The notes under the pieces: model-generated
Database searches by the model: none
The model's input: only the letters and a program-made list of their open reading frames with translations
What the model was told of the DNA's origin: nothing
In this document: one piece after another, positions 1-7,880 of the stretch
Numbering within the stretch: position 1 is the stretch's first letter
How the letters are laid out: each line of letters opens with the position of its first letter
Program-made: the position numbers and the translations under genes
NCBI RefSeq assembly: GCF_033597815.2
Contig: NZ_CP166245.1
Location: forward strand, 1,426,001 to 1,490,000
DNA from: Staphylococcus sp. KG4-3
Lineage (GTDB): Bacteria; Bacillota; Bacilli; Staphylococcales; Staphylococcaceae
Direction of reading: 5' to 3'
Length of the DNA stretch: 64,000 nt

Positions 1-767
1 ATATTATCTTTAATTGTTAATTTTTCATTTTCAAATATAACCTGTAACTCTACACTTGAGTTTCCAAAATTAGCATTAGTAGCAAAGAACATGCCGTTCG
101 CATTATTTTCAAATTTAATATGTGCGGATGCTGTATCTTCTACTTCGATATCATAATCTAATAATTGAGATACGGTTCCTTTAATAGAGGTTACATTCCC
201 GCAAAGTAGTTGCATTAAATCTAATGTATGAATGGATTGATTGATTAGAACACCTCCGCCTGCATAAGCCATTTGTCCACGCCAAGGTTTCTCTGTGTAA
301 TAGGATTCAGGTCGAAACCATGTTACTAGACCTTTTACTCCAATGACCTCTCCGTATTGTCCGCTTCGAACAATGTTTTTTAATGTCTGGAAGGTGTCGT
401 TATATCTATTCTGGAAGCATACGCCTATCTTAATTTCTGAATATTGACGTTGTAAAGCGACTAATTCGAGTCCTTCTTTCGCATTTACAGCTAAAGGTTT
501 TTCTTGTAATACATGGATCCCTTTTTCAACACATGTTGTAGTAGCAGATACATGTAAGTGGTGAGGTAAGCAAACATGAACGCAATCTAACTTTTCTGAA
601 TCTAACATGCTATTTAGATTATTATAAAAATTGCTATGAGGTGCTTTGTTTTTTAATGATTCATCTTCATCACAAACCGCGATTAATTGAGCTTTAGGAT
701 TTTGTTGTATTGCATGTATATGAATTTGTGAGATATCTCCTAAACCGACTACACCAACTTTCAACAT
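1..767 (-). CDS. Gfo/Idh/MocA family oxidoreductase, 3' end beyond window
   Basis: The reading frame stays open from the ATG at 767 to the window edge (255 codons), so the C-terminus is missing. An N-terminal Rossmann fold is shown by the glycine motif GVVGLGD at residues 4-11. The EKP motif typical of this NAD(P)-dependent sugar/polyol dehydrogenase family is at residues 89-91, and the GGGVLIN segment and the following H-x3-D fit the family's substrate-binding C-terminal half. The start is supported by AGGAGA eight bases upstream. It lies 26 nt after another Gfo/Idh/MocA gene and is the last visible gene of a four-gene operon. It probably oxidises a sugar or cyclitol hydroxyl. The substrate cannot be read from sequence. 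Confidence 0.9.
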   Translation of the reverse strand, partial: MLKVGVVGLGDISQIHIHAIQQNPKAQLIAVCDEDESLKNKAPHSNFYNNLNSMLDSEKLDCVHVCLPHHLHVSATTTCVEKGIHVLQEKPLAVNAKEGLELVALQRQYSEIKIGVCFQNRYNDTFQTLKNIVRSGQYGEVIGVKGLVTWFRPESYYTEKPWRGQMAYAGGGVLINQSIHTLDLMQLLCGNVTSIKGTVSQLLDYDIEVEDTASAHIKFENNANGMFFATNANFGNSSVELQVIFENEKLTIKDN

Positions 768-793
768 TTTATCATCTCCTGTTATAGGTGAAT

Positions 794-1939
794 TTATTTA
801 TTTTCTGTATTGATTTTATGTTGTAAAGCATTTTTGAATTCTGTTGGGTCTACAGGCAGTGTTACTTCTTTACCTGACCAACTAGAAAGATAAATTGCAT
901 TTACGAAGTTAACGCCATGAATTCCATCGCTACCAGGCGCTATAAGCGGTGTATCATCGATGATATTTGCAGCGAAGTTTTCAAGTACATTGATGTGTTG
1001 TTCGCCCCAGACACTATCAAATTCAAAAGTATCTGTTTCATAGATATCTCCCATACCATCACCTTTGAAGATTTCTGCTACATCCGCCCAAGTCATAGTT
1101 TCATTCATTTCGTTTTCAGATTGTTTTAAGCGTTTGATAGTTATTTTCTTACTATCTTCTACTAGAATTTTTCCTTTATCTCCTGTAATTTCTAGTCGAT
1201 CCGTGCCAATGATGTCATGCGTACATGTGATGAAAACACCTGTCGCCCCATTACCGTAATCTAATACAGTCGTCACATCATCATCAACATTTAAATTTCT
1301 CTGGTAACCGTATTTTACATTGGCATATACTTTTTCTGGTAGTCCGCATAACCATTGCATTAAATCAATTTGATGTGGTGCTTGGTTAACTAGTACACCA
1401 CCACCTTCTCCATTCCAAGTTGCACGCCATGAACTTTGATCATAATATGCTTGTGGGCGCCACCAAGTAGTAATAATCCAATTTGTACGTCTAATTTGTC
1501 CGATATCTCCATCATCAATTAAGGCTTTAACTTTTTGATAAAGTGGATTAGTTCTTTGATTAAAGAAAATACCAAATGTCAATTCAGGTTTTGAAGCGGC
1601 TAAGTCGCTAATTTCTTTTACTTTTTCGGCATAGATATCAGCTGGTTTCTCCAATAGTGCATGTATGTCTCTGTTTAATGCGGCTTTGCCTATTTCAGTA
1701 TGCAAATAATGTGGTACTGTTGTCACAATAGCATCGACATCTCCGCTTTCTAATAAATCGATATAATCATTATAAAAAGGCGTATCGGGGTATTTTTCGG
1801 TAGCTAGTGCTTTTTTATCAGGATCGATATCACAAATGGCACCAATCACTACATTTTTTACTTTGTTTTCATTGATAAAGTCAGCATAGGTATTGCCTTG
1901 TGCTCCTAATCCAATTATGCCTAAACGAATATTTGTCAT
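794..1939 (-). CDS. Gfo/Idh/MocA family oxidoreductase
   Basis: This 381-residue protein has the NAD(P)-binding motif GLGAQG at residues 10-15 and the EKP motif at 97-99. A C-terminal alpha/beta substrate domain contains GEGGGVLVNQ followed by HQIDLMQW, the usual lysine/histidine-type active-site region. The length is normal for the family (330-390). Its ATG overlaps the stop of the upstream isomerase gene (TAATG), which implies translational coupling, and AAGGAG precedes it. It is a soluble cytoplasmic dehydrogenase acting on a sugar, amino-sugar or inositol-like substrate. It is a paralogue of the next gene, so the pathway may need two oxidation/reduction steps, as in 3-keto-sugar or inositol-type routes. 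The substrate is unknown. Confidence 0.92.
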   Translation of the reverse strand: MTNIRLGIIGLGAQGNTYADFINENKVKNVVIGAICDIDPDKKALATEKYPDTPFYNDYIDLLESGDVDAIVTTVPHYLHTEIGKAALNRDIHALLEKPADIYAEKVKEISDLAASKPELTFGIFFNQRTNPLYQKVKALIDDGDIGQIRRTNWIITTWWRPQAYYDQSSWRATWNGEGGGVLVNQAPHQIDLMQWLCGLPEKVYANVKYGYQRNLNVDDDVTTVLDYGNGATGVFITCTHDIIGTDRLEITGDKGKILVEDSKKITIKRLKQSENEMNETMTWADVAEIFKGDGMGDIYETDTFEFDSVWGEQHINVLENFAANIIDDTPLIAPGSDGIHGVNFVNAIYLSSWSGKEVTLPVDPTEFKNALQHKINTENK

Positions 1940-2829
1940 TATACATTCTCCTTATTTTCAATATTTTTTAAAATTTCTAAAAGCGCTTCATACTGAATTT
2001 GATATCCTTCAGCGCCATCTTTTGCAGCTGTATTTTGAATTGTTTCGGTGGAATGCTCTATTTCTAAATCTTTAATTGCATCAAATACAACAAGATGAGG
2101 TTCTAAAGTTAAGAAACCTTTATAGCCACTAGTTATCGCTTGTTTAAGAATAGACTCAATTTGGCCATCGCCTGTGCCACAAACAACGTTAATACTGTCT
2201 TTATAGACCGCATCTTTGATGTGGATGTATTCAATGTCAGATTCTAAGAGTTCATAACAAGCTTGTGTGTCTTCTCCGCATTGAACGAAATTGGCAAAAT
2301 CAAAAATCGCTTTAAAATGGTCTGACCCTACTTCATCAAGGATGAATTTACAACGACGAGCTATATCACCAAAAATATCTTTTTCGTTTTCATGCAGTAA
2401 AACGACGTTATATTGCTCTGCAATTTTTGCAAATGCTTTTAATTTCTTAATAACTGTATGCTGATAATCATCAAAATTTTGCTCTTTAGGTATATAGAAA
2501 CTGAAAATTCTAATATACTTACAAGACAATACATTTGCGATTTGACACATGTTTTTTAAGACTTCTAATTGTTTTTCAAACGCTTCTTCATCTTGAATAT
2601 ATATTTTACCAATCGGAGAACCAATAGAAGAAACTGAGATATTCCATTCTTTTAATTTTGGAATAACATTCTTTTTTATTTTCTCGACTGTATAATCACC
2701 TATATTTTCATCGTCAATGCCACGTAATGAAATGTAACGCATACCTAATTCTGATACCTTTTGCAATTGTGTGTTTAAATCTGATGATATTTCATCAGAA
2801 AAACCTGATATAGCAATGTTATTTAACAT
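1939..2829 (-). CDS. Sugar phosphate isomerase/epimerase family protein (TIM barrel)
   Basis: This 296-residue protein has an AP-endonuclease-2 type TIM barrel. The probable divalent-metal ligands sit in the motifs LLHENEKDIFGD, AIFDFANF, IHIKDAV and LTLEPHL, spaced as in xylose-isomerase-like enzymes. An in-frame start exists 28 codons further upstream, but the ATG at 2829 has GGAGG at good spacing, so the shorter form is chosen. It is followed by an overlapping dehydrogenase gene and preceded by a second TIM-barrel gene 108 nt away. Family members isomerise, epimerise or dehydrate keto-sugars and inositols. The exact reaction here is not known. Confidence 0.88.
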   Translation of the reverse strand: MLNNIAISGFSDEISSDLNTQLQKVSELGMRYISLRGIDDENIGDYTVEKIKKNVIPKLKEWNISVSSIGSPIGKIYIQDEEAFEKQLEVLKNMCQIANVLSCKYIRIFSFYIPKEQNFDDYQHTVIKKLKAFAKIAEQYNVVLLHENEKDIFGDIARRCKFILDEVGSDHFKAIFDFANFVQCGEDTQACYELLESDIEYIHIKDAVYKDSINVVCGTGDGQIESILKQAITSGYKGFLTLEPHLVVFDAIKDLEIEHSTETIQNTAAKDGAEGYQIQYEALLEILKNIENKENV

Positions 2830-2937
2830 GAATTTACCTCCAATTTCTAAAGAATAACGCTTATAATAATAATCGCTTACATATTTTTGGTCGTGAATTT
2901 GTGAAATATCCACTTTGTCTATAATTGTAATTAGATA

Positions 2938-3804
2938 TTAAAACCAATGTTTATAACCTAATTCTAATAAATGATCTCGACTTGTAACTAAACAATCATA
3001 AGGATCGGCACCATATAATTCATCTTGCTCAACGAAGAAGTATTCACTACCACTTTCTAACCCAACCTCAATAATGTCTTTTAAAGGTAAAGTGCCTTCA
3101 CCTAGTTCTGCAAATTGCGTAATCATATGTAGCATATAGTATATTTTCTCATGACCTTCACCAGGATATTGATCCATGTCAATTTCGCCTACGCGAAAAT
3201 CTTTTAAATGGATTGCACGAATACGTTGCGCATAATTTGGTATAACGTCTATAGGGTTAAGACCGGCTCTCCATATCCAGTGTACATCTAATTCAAACCC
3301 TAGATTTTCTGTATTATCACGCATTAAATCAAGCATAAATCGCCCATCATAGCGAACAAATTCAAGATTGTGTGCGTGGTAATATAAATCAATGCCTTCT
3401 GCTTTTAATCGTAGTGCATAGTCATCGCAAATTTTTGCAAAGTTAAGTGTACGCTCCTTTGAGCCCATGTAATTCATCGGCAACATACCAATTCTTAATA
3501 TATTACAGTCAACTACTTTACAATCTGCAACAATCTTTTCAAAATCATTTTGTAAAGTATCCCCAGGATATTTTTGATTGGTTGAAATATCTTCTACTCC
3601 ACATGACATAGCAGCAATATTCATATCAAAATCTTTGATGGCTTTTTGCATTTCAGAAATGTTATGAGGAGTCATTTCAATTTGTGATACTTCTACAGCT
3701 TGGTACCCAAGATCATGAATCGTTCGCAATACATTGTAGATTCCATCTTTTTCCACTTTTTTCTTTAACATCATCATTTGTACCCCAATTTGTGGTTTAA
3801 CCAT
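2938..3804 (-). CDS. Sugar phosphate isomerase/epimerase family protein (TIM barrel)
   Basis: This 288-residue xylose-isomerase-like TIM barrel has metal-site motifs visible at YYHAHNLEF, ELDVHWIWRAG and IHLKDF, with the C-terminal FFVEQDE. An ATG nine bases upstream lies inside the ribosome binding site (AAAGGATG), so the ATG at 3804 is preferred. It is the first gene of the operon and is divergent from the araC-type regulator. Similar genes often sit with Gfo/Idh/MocA dehydrogenases in inositol and 3-keto-sugar catabolism. It is only distantly similar to the neighbouring barrel protein, so the two may catalyse different steps. Confidence 0.88.
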   Translation of the reverse strand: MVKPQIGVQMMMLKKKVEKDGIYNVLRTIHDLGYQAVEVSQIEMTPHNISEMQKAIKDFDMNIAAMSCGVEDISTNQKYPGDTLQNDFEKIVADCKVVDCNILRIGMLPMNYMGSKERTLNFAKICDDYALRLKAEGIDLYYHAHNLEFVRYDGRFMLDLMRDNTENLGFELDVHWIWRAGLNPIDVIPNYAQRIRAIHLKDFRVGEIDMDQYPGEGHEKIYYMLHMITQFAELGEGTLPLKDIIEVGLESGSEYFFVEQDELYGADPYDCLVTSRDHLLELGYKHWF

Positions 3805-3924
3805 ATAAATCATCCTTTCATAATAATGAACTTTAAGTGCTATAATGGGAGTATAAATTATTAGAAAATTTTAAACATTGTAAAAAAAGATAAAAAGATT
3901 GTATTTTGAGTGGGAGGCATATCG

Positions 3925-4803
3925 ATGTTAGACGATGAAACATTTAAACTGAAATTTGATACTATTTCACTGCCGTTCGAGGGAGAATATGCAGTATGGC
4001 ATAAAATAAGTGATGGTCACTTTGGTAACGAGCTACATTATCATGATCATTATGAAATTTTCTTTTCACTATCTGGAAATATGTTGTACACAATTGAGGG
4101 AGAGCGATTTCAATTAGACGTGGGTTCTATGTTGGTAATTACGCCGTACGAATTTCATCAGTTGAATGAACAAATGGATGGACATGCTGAAAGAATTGGT
4201 CTGAGATTTGACGGACAGTTATTAGAGTCGCTTTCCACTCCTGAATGTAATTTAATGCAATGTTTTGATACCAAATCACCAAATTTTAAGCACTCGCTAC
4301 AACTAACAGAGGTACAAAAACGTGAGCTTTATTACTTATTACAAGGCCTTTTGAATGAGCAAGAAAATAATAAATTCGGCAAAAAACTAGCTGAAGAATC
4401 TATGTTGACTCAATTTTTCGTTCTACTTAACAGAGTTTCCATAGAAAATGCTGAAGTAAAGGTAGAGGACGATACACAAATGCAGTTGGTTAGACAAGTC
4501 TTAGATTATATGGAATTACACTATGCTGATCAAATATCTTTAGAAGATTTGGAAAAGAAATTCTATGTTAGTCGATATAAAATAACACAGCATTTTACAA
4601 GAATAGTAGGATATCCTCCTTACCGCTATTTATTACAAATAAGACTACAAAATGCACAAAGAATGTTAAAAAAAGGAGAAAGCCCTCAGCAAGTAGCAGT
4701 ATTATGTGGTTTTAGTGATTACTCGAATTTTTATAGACGTTTTAAAACAATATACGGGTGTAGTCCTAAAAGTTATTATCAACAACATTTAGCTAATGGT
4801 TAA
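3925..4803 (+). CDS. AraC family transcriptional regulator with cupin sensor domain
   Basis: This 292-residue protein has an N-terminal cupin-like effector domain (about residues 15-110, with the histidine-rich ELHYHDHYEIFFSL). The C-terminal AraC double helix-turn-helix spans about residues 190-290; SLEDLEKKFYVSRYKITQHF is the first helix pair and CGFSDYSNFYRRFKTIYG the AraC signature. The start is the ATG at 3925 after GGGAGG; an earlier in-frame GTG falls inside that Shine-Dalgarno. It is divergent from the isomerase/dehydrogenase operon with 120 nt between, so it very likely activates that operon in response to the sugar. Confidence 0.92.
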   Translation: MLDDETFKLKFDTISLPFEGEYAVWHKISDGHFGNELHYHDHYEIFFSLSGNMLYTIEGERFQLDVGSMLVITPYEFHQLNEQMDGHAERIGLRFDGQLLESLSTPECNLMQCFDTKSPNFKHSLQLTEVQKRELYYLLQGLLNEQENNKFGKKLAEESMLTQFFVLLNRVSIENAEVKVEDDTQMQLVRQVLDYMELHYADQISLEDLEKKFYVSRYKITQHFTRIVGYPPYRYLLQIRLQNAQRMLKKGESPQQVAVLCGFSDYSNFYRRFKTIYGCSPKSYYQQHLANG

Positions 4804-4827
4804 ATGTTGTTGATAATATATTTTTTG
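4774..4827 (+). terminator. Intrinsic terminator overlapping the araC-type stop codon
   Basis: A perfect 17-bp inverted repeat (4774-4790 with 4802-4818) with an 11-nt loop is followed by a run of six T. The left arm is the coding sequence for the last residues of the regulator and the TAA stop lies at the loop/right-arm junction. Termination is therefore built into the gene end. Confidence 0.85.
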
Positions 4828-4982
4828 AATATGTAATTGTTGAAATCTATAAATAAAAAACATTATTATAATTCAATGTTGTTAGAGTGAATATTTCATA
4901 AGATGGATTTATTCAATAAACCCTGTTAACGCTGTTACTAAGGGATTTGTACACAATGCACTTCCCCTACCCCACCTATAAA

Positions 4983-5016
4983 TACGCTATAACGTTCTTA
5001 AAAACGTTATAGCGTA
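4983..5016. promoter_or_regulatory. Perfect 14-bp palindrome upstream of the XRE-cupin gene
   Basis: The arms 4983-4996 (TACGCTATAACGTT) and 5003-5016 are exact reverse complements around a 6-nt spacer. The element ends 5 bases before the -35 box of the XRE gene promoter and has no T-run, so an operator is more likely than a terminator. The half-site ACGTTATA recurs at 5040-5047, overlapping the -10 box. Autoregulation by the XRE protein is an inference. Confidence 0.6.
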
Positions 5017-5021
5017 ATACT

Positions 5022-5049
5022 TTGTATTGTTATTTTTGTACGTTATATT
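5022..5049 (+). promoter_or_regulatory. Probable sigma-A promoter of the XRE-cupin gene
   Basis: A TTGTAT -35 box (5022-5027) and a TATATT -10 box (5044-5049) are separated by 16 bp. The predicted transcript starts about 15 nt before the gene's ATG. Confidence 0.6.
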
Positions 5050-5069
5050 GTATGATGAGGTGTTTTTAG

Positions 5070-5618
5070 ATGAAAGAAATTAATGATATTATTGCAGAAA
5101 ATCTAAAATTATATAGAAAACAAAATGGTTATTCATTAGAGTATTTATCAGTTCTTACAGAGGTAAGTAAAACAATGTTAGGACAAATTGAACGCAAAGA
5201 GTCTGTACCATCTATTACTACATTGTGGAAAATTGCTGAAGGTTTAAAAGTGTCTTTTGCCGAATTGACACAAGACAATGAGGAATTCGCTAAAAAAATT
5301 ACGATTCAAGACATACAGTCTTTATCATCATCTGAGCAAAAATATAGCGTTTATCCTTACTTCAAATTTGATATTGCTAAAAAATTTGAAAGCCATATGG
5401 TTATAATAGAGCCTGGAGGCACCATGAATGGAGCACCGCGTGGCTCTAGTGCAAATGAATACATTACTGTATTTGATGGTACATTGACGCTTATATTAGG
5501 TGACGAACGAGTTGTTGTGAAAAAAGATGAATCGCTAAAGTTTAATGGGAACACGTTTCATAAATATTTAAACGAGCATGAGACAACGATGAGGATGAAT
5601 ATGATTATTCATTATTAA
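5070..5618 (+). CDS. XRE family transcriptional regulator with cupin domain
   Basis: This 182-residue protein has an N-terminal lambda-repressor-like helix-turn-helix (about residues 8-62; SLEYLSVLTEVSKTMLGQIE holds the HTH). A C-terminal cupin_2 beta barrel (about 105-180) carries PGGTMNGAPRGS and the late FHKYLNEH. This two-domain layout is common in small repressors of amino-acid, polyamine or sugar genes whose cupin senses the ligand. It is monocistronic, with its own promoter, a nearby palindrome and a strong terminator. No target gene adjoins it in the same direction, so it may regulate itself or distant genes. The ligand is unknown. Confidence 0.9.
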   Translation: MKEINDIIAENLKLYRKQNGYSLEYLSVLTEVSKTMLGQIERKESVPSITTLWKIAEGLKVSFAELTQDNEEFAKKITIQDIQSLSSSEQKYSVYPYFKFDIAKKFESHMVIIEPGGTMNGAPRGSSANEYITVFDGTLTLILGDERVVVKKDESLKFNGNTFHKYLNEHETTMRMNMIIHY

Positions 5619-5621
5619 ATT

Positions 5622-5664
5622 AAAGAGTTGCCTACGCAATTTTATGTGTAGGCAACTCTTTTTT
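5622..5664 (+). terminator. Terminator of the XRE-cupin gene
   Basis: A 14-bp stem (AAAGAGTTGCCTAC and its complement at 5648-5661) with a 12-nt loop is followed by further T residues, a few bases after the stop codon. Confidence 0.85.
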
Positions 5665-5758
5665 ATTGTGTATGTTTTCGTGTGAACTTCCTAATCATCA
5701 TTTATTACATAAAGTTAATAAAATATTAGATATAGAATTTGTTTATGAATTTTCAGTA

Positions 5759-5941
5759 TTATCTTCTTTTCATGTTTTCTTTGCCTAATATAAAATAAGC
5801 TAGTAATAAACCGATGCAAGTAGTAATTAATGAATAAACTATTTTTCCTAATATGTGTTCAGGTGGCGGGATAATATAAAATGCTGTGCACATGACTAAT
5901 GACATAATGATACCGAATTTCAATGCGTTTTTAAAAGTCAT
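5759..5941 (-). CDS. Small two-helix membrane protein
   Basis: This 60-residue protein has two predicted transmembrane helices (about residues 8-24 and 33-51) and a basic C-terminus (KENMKRR). AAGGGATG lies seven bases before the ATG, which supports real translation despite the size. It resembles small staphylococcal DUF-type membrane proteins, but I cannot assign a family. It stands alone between two plus/minus transcription units with no terminator of its own visible. Confidence 0.7.
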   Translation of the reverse strand: MTFKNALKFGIIMSLVMCTAFYIIPPPEHILGKIVYSLITTCIGLLLAYFILGKENMKRR

Positions 5942-6239
5942 AAAATCATCCCTTTTTACAAATAATTTTAAACCTATATCTTACATTACATAATAACAAT
6001 TTTATATTGTGAATGTTTTATAAATCCGAAAGCGTGTGTTTTAAATTCCTAAGTGTTAAATAGTTAGAATTTGTATTTTAAAGGTGTTTTTAACGTTATA
6101 ATAGAATTTCCGACTTAGCACCTTAGGAATTTGAAAATTGCACCTATATGCCACTCTCTTTTGCTTTCTAAGCTTTTTGATATATAACTTAATACAAATT
6201 AGATGGTTTTTGATTAGGACTTTTAAAATTAAATATAAT
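5942..6239. other. AT-rich intergenic region with a long-range inverted repeat
   Basis: No convincing gene is present. An 11-bp inverted repeat (6043-6053 AAATTCCTAAG with 6122-6132) is separated by 68 nt and brackets a promoter-like TATAAT on the plus strand. The only open frame downstream of it on the plus strand lacks a ribosome binding site and runs through the 82-bp repeat, so it is not called. Confidence 0.5.
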
Positions 6240-6321
6240 CATAAAAATACAACGACGCTGAACGCCGTTGTATTAGGGTTAGTAAACTATTTTGTGTTGT
6301 GGATTAAGATTCTAATAGTAA
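6240..6321. repeat. 82-bp direct repeat, copy 1 (odhB 3' end duplicate)
   Basis: The sequence is identical over 82 bp to 7881-7962. On the minus strand it contains the last five odhB codons (LLLES), the stop codon and the odhB terminator. The bases just before it would read KD in the odhB frame (AAG GAT), against ED (GAA GAC) in the real gene, so the two copies have diverged flanks. Confidence 0.97.
6246..6274 (-). terminator. Duplicated odhB terminator, now serving the hydrolase gene
   Basis: A minus-strand hairpin of AATACAACG and CGTTGTATT with further inner pairing is followed by TTT. It lies about 60 nt after the alpha/beta hydrolase stop codon and is the only terminator visible for that gene. 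Confidence 0.75.
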
Positions 6322-6331
6322 ATCCTTTTTA

Positions 6332-7153
6332 TTAATTGTTAGAATTATTGGCAAAGAATTCCGAAATTAACTTAAAAAAGATCCTGGGAGATTCTAGGTT
6401 AGCTAAGTGTGCTGTATTAGGTATTTGAATGTTTTTTACATTGGGAATTTCTTTAATCATAAGTTCAGATATATCAAGGAAATCTGGAACATCACACTTA
6501 CCATTAATAATTAATACAGGTATTTGAATGTTTTTTATCTGTAAGATATTTTCTCCTGTTTCTATTTCTTCGTAAGAAAAATCTGGTTCAGGTTTAGTTA
6601 AAATCTTTATCTGCATAGCAATAACTAACTTTTTTACATCTGGATTCATAAGTTCCGGTGCTCTGTTTCTTTGTATCCAAGTTATATAGTTAAACTGTGC
6701 AGTTTCTTCTATTTTTCCTTCTTTTAATAATCTTTCCTCTTTTTCTTCATATTTTTGTAAGAAAGTAGAATTATTCCACCCACCTAAAGCTGGAGACAAA
6801 AGCGCTAAACTCAGACATTTTTCTGAGTTCTCTAGATAAAAATCAATAGCTATTTTTCCACCGAATGAAGCAGCTAAAATATGGGTGTGTTTAATGTCTA
6901 AATACGTAAGTAGTTCATTGATGATTTTATTATAAGAGTAATTTCCTTCAGTGAAATCACTTAAGCCAAAACCAGGAAGATCAAATCTAACTACTCGATA
7001 TTTTTCTGACAATAATTGAAATTCTTTATCCCACATACTTGAATCTGCAATCCCGGCATGAATTAATAATAAATTTTCTCCGTTACCTTTTGATTCAAAA
7101 TAAATATTAGCTCCTGTTGCGTTAAAAATTCCTTTAAGTTCATTTGTATGCAT
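6332..7153 (-). CDS. Alpha/beta hydrolase
   Basis: This 273-residue protein has the alpha/beta-hydrolase fold. It shows an LLLIHAG oxyanion segment (28-34), FDLPGFGLSD (57-66), the nucleophile elbow AASFGG with Ser96, the acid region GKCDVPD, and a late NTAHLAN histidine. The elbow reads A-x-S-x-G instead of the usual G-x-S-x-G. The ATG is preceded by GGAGG. The gene sits inside the segment bounded by the two 82-bp copies of the odhB tail, which suggests it was acquired. The substrate is not predictable; related enzymes hydrolyse esters or ring-cleavage products. Confidence 0.9.
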   Translation of the reverse strand: MHTNELKGIFNATGANIYFESKGNGENLLLIHAGIADSSMWDKEFQLLSEKYRVVRFDLPGFGLSDFTEGNYSYNKIINELLTYLDIKHTHILAASFGGKIAIDFYLENSEKCLSLALLSPALGGWNNSTFLQKYEEKEERLLKEGKIEETAQFNYITWIQRNRAPELMNPDVKKLVIAMQIKILTKPEPDFSYEEIETGENILQIKNIQIPVLIINGKCDVPDFLDISELMIKEIPNVKNIQIPNTAHLANLESPRIFFKLISEFFANNSNN

Positions 7154-7880
7154 AGTATACTAACCTCCGATTTATATTCATAAAAAATGAGTAATACTTA
7201 AAACGTGGATAAGTTAAGACCTCGTCTATTTACAATTACTTTTAAATAAAGTACGTAAAGCTTATGAACTTATTCTATCCACTTCACTTTTTTCATTCGT
7301 TTTTTATTAGTAAATTGTGTTAAATACTACCCGCCGATAGTTGTATTAATAGAAAATACTAAGGGATTAGTTAGTATCAACCAGTCAATTGTAACTTTGT
7401 TCACCTCAATGTTTATTATAAATTATAAATGAAGTGTATAATATTACAATATATTACTTAAATTGATGTAACAATTAACGTCCACAATTTAATGTGAGAC
7501 GCTGTATCAATCTATATATTGAATTGGTATATCTTTAGTGTTTTTAACGTGTTGTGAAGATTTAGGATTATATAGAGGTTTTTGTTCCCTTTTATATACT
7601 TCTGGTGTTGGCATACTGAACACCTGTATTTTCATAGTGCATATACAATCCTCCTTACTTTAAGATATAAGTGTTTATTTGTATTTTGGGTTCTATTAAT
7701 TATATCCATCGCATGTTGTTTCTTTTGTCTTGTGCCAATATTACTTTGTATTAACTGATGTTGTAAGGCTATTTCTTTTTTTATTATTTAGGTGCTTTTA
7801 GTTTGGGAGAATAACTGACAAAATGATTCTAACTCAGAAAATGATTATGATATGGGGAAATTCTAAGAAATGCATAAATA
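7154..7880. other. Long AT-rich spacer inside the repeat-bounded segment
   Basis: This 727-nt spacer contains no ORF of convincing length apart from a short candidate at 7507-7635. It carries no transposase, integrase or clear inverted repeat. It is part of the roughly 1.6-kb segment between the two copies of the odhB 3' end and may hold remnants of longer acquired DNA. Confidence 0.5.
7507..7635 (-). CDS. Possible short peptide gene or gene remnant
   Basis: An ATG at 7635 opens a 42-codon frame (starting MKIQVFSMPTPEVY). A strong AAGGAGG (7650-7656) lies 14 nt upstream, which is too far. The best-spaced ATG (7642) starts another frame that ends after 16 codons. Either a very short peptide is made or this is the start of a frameshifted gene. 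It lies in the repeat-bounded segment. I recognise no family. Confidence 0.3.
   Translation of the reverse strand: MKIQVFSMPTPEVYKREQKPLYNPKSSQHVKNTKDIPIQYID

Noticed and set aside
6138..6335. 65-codon plus-strand open frame running through the 82-bp repeat
   Set aside because: No ribosome binding site, non-ATG start, and it reads through a sequence whose real role is the odhB tail and terminator on the other strand.
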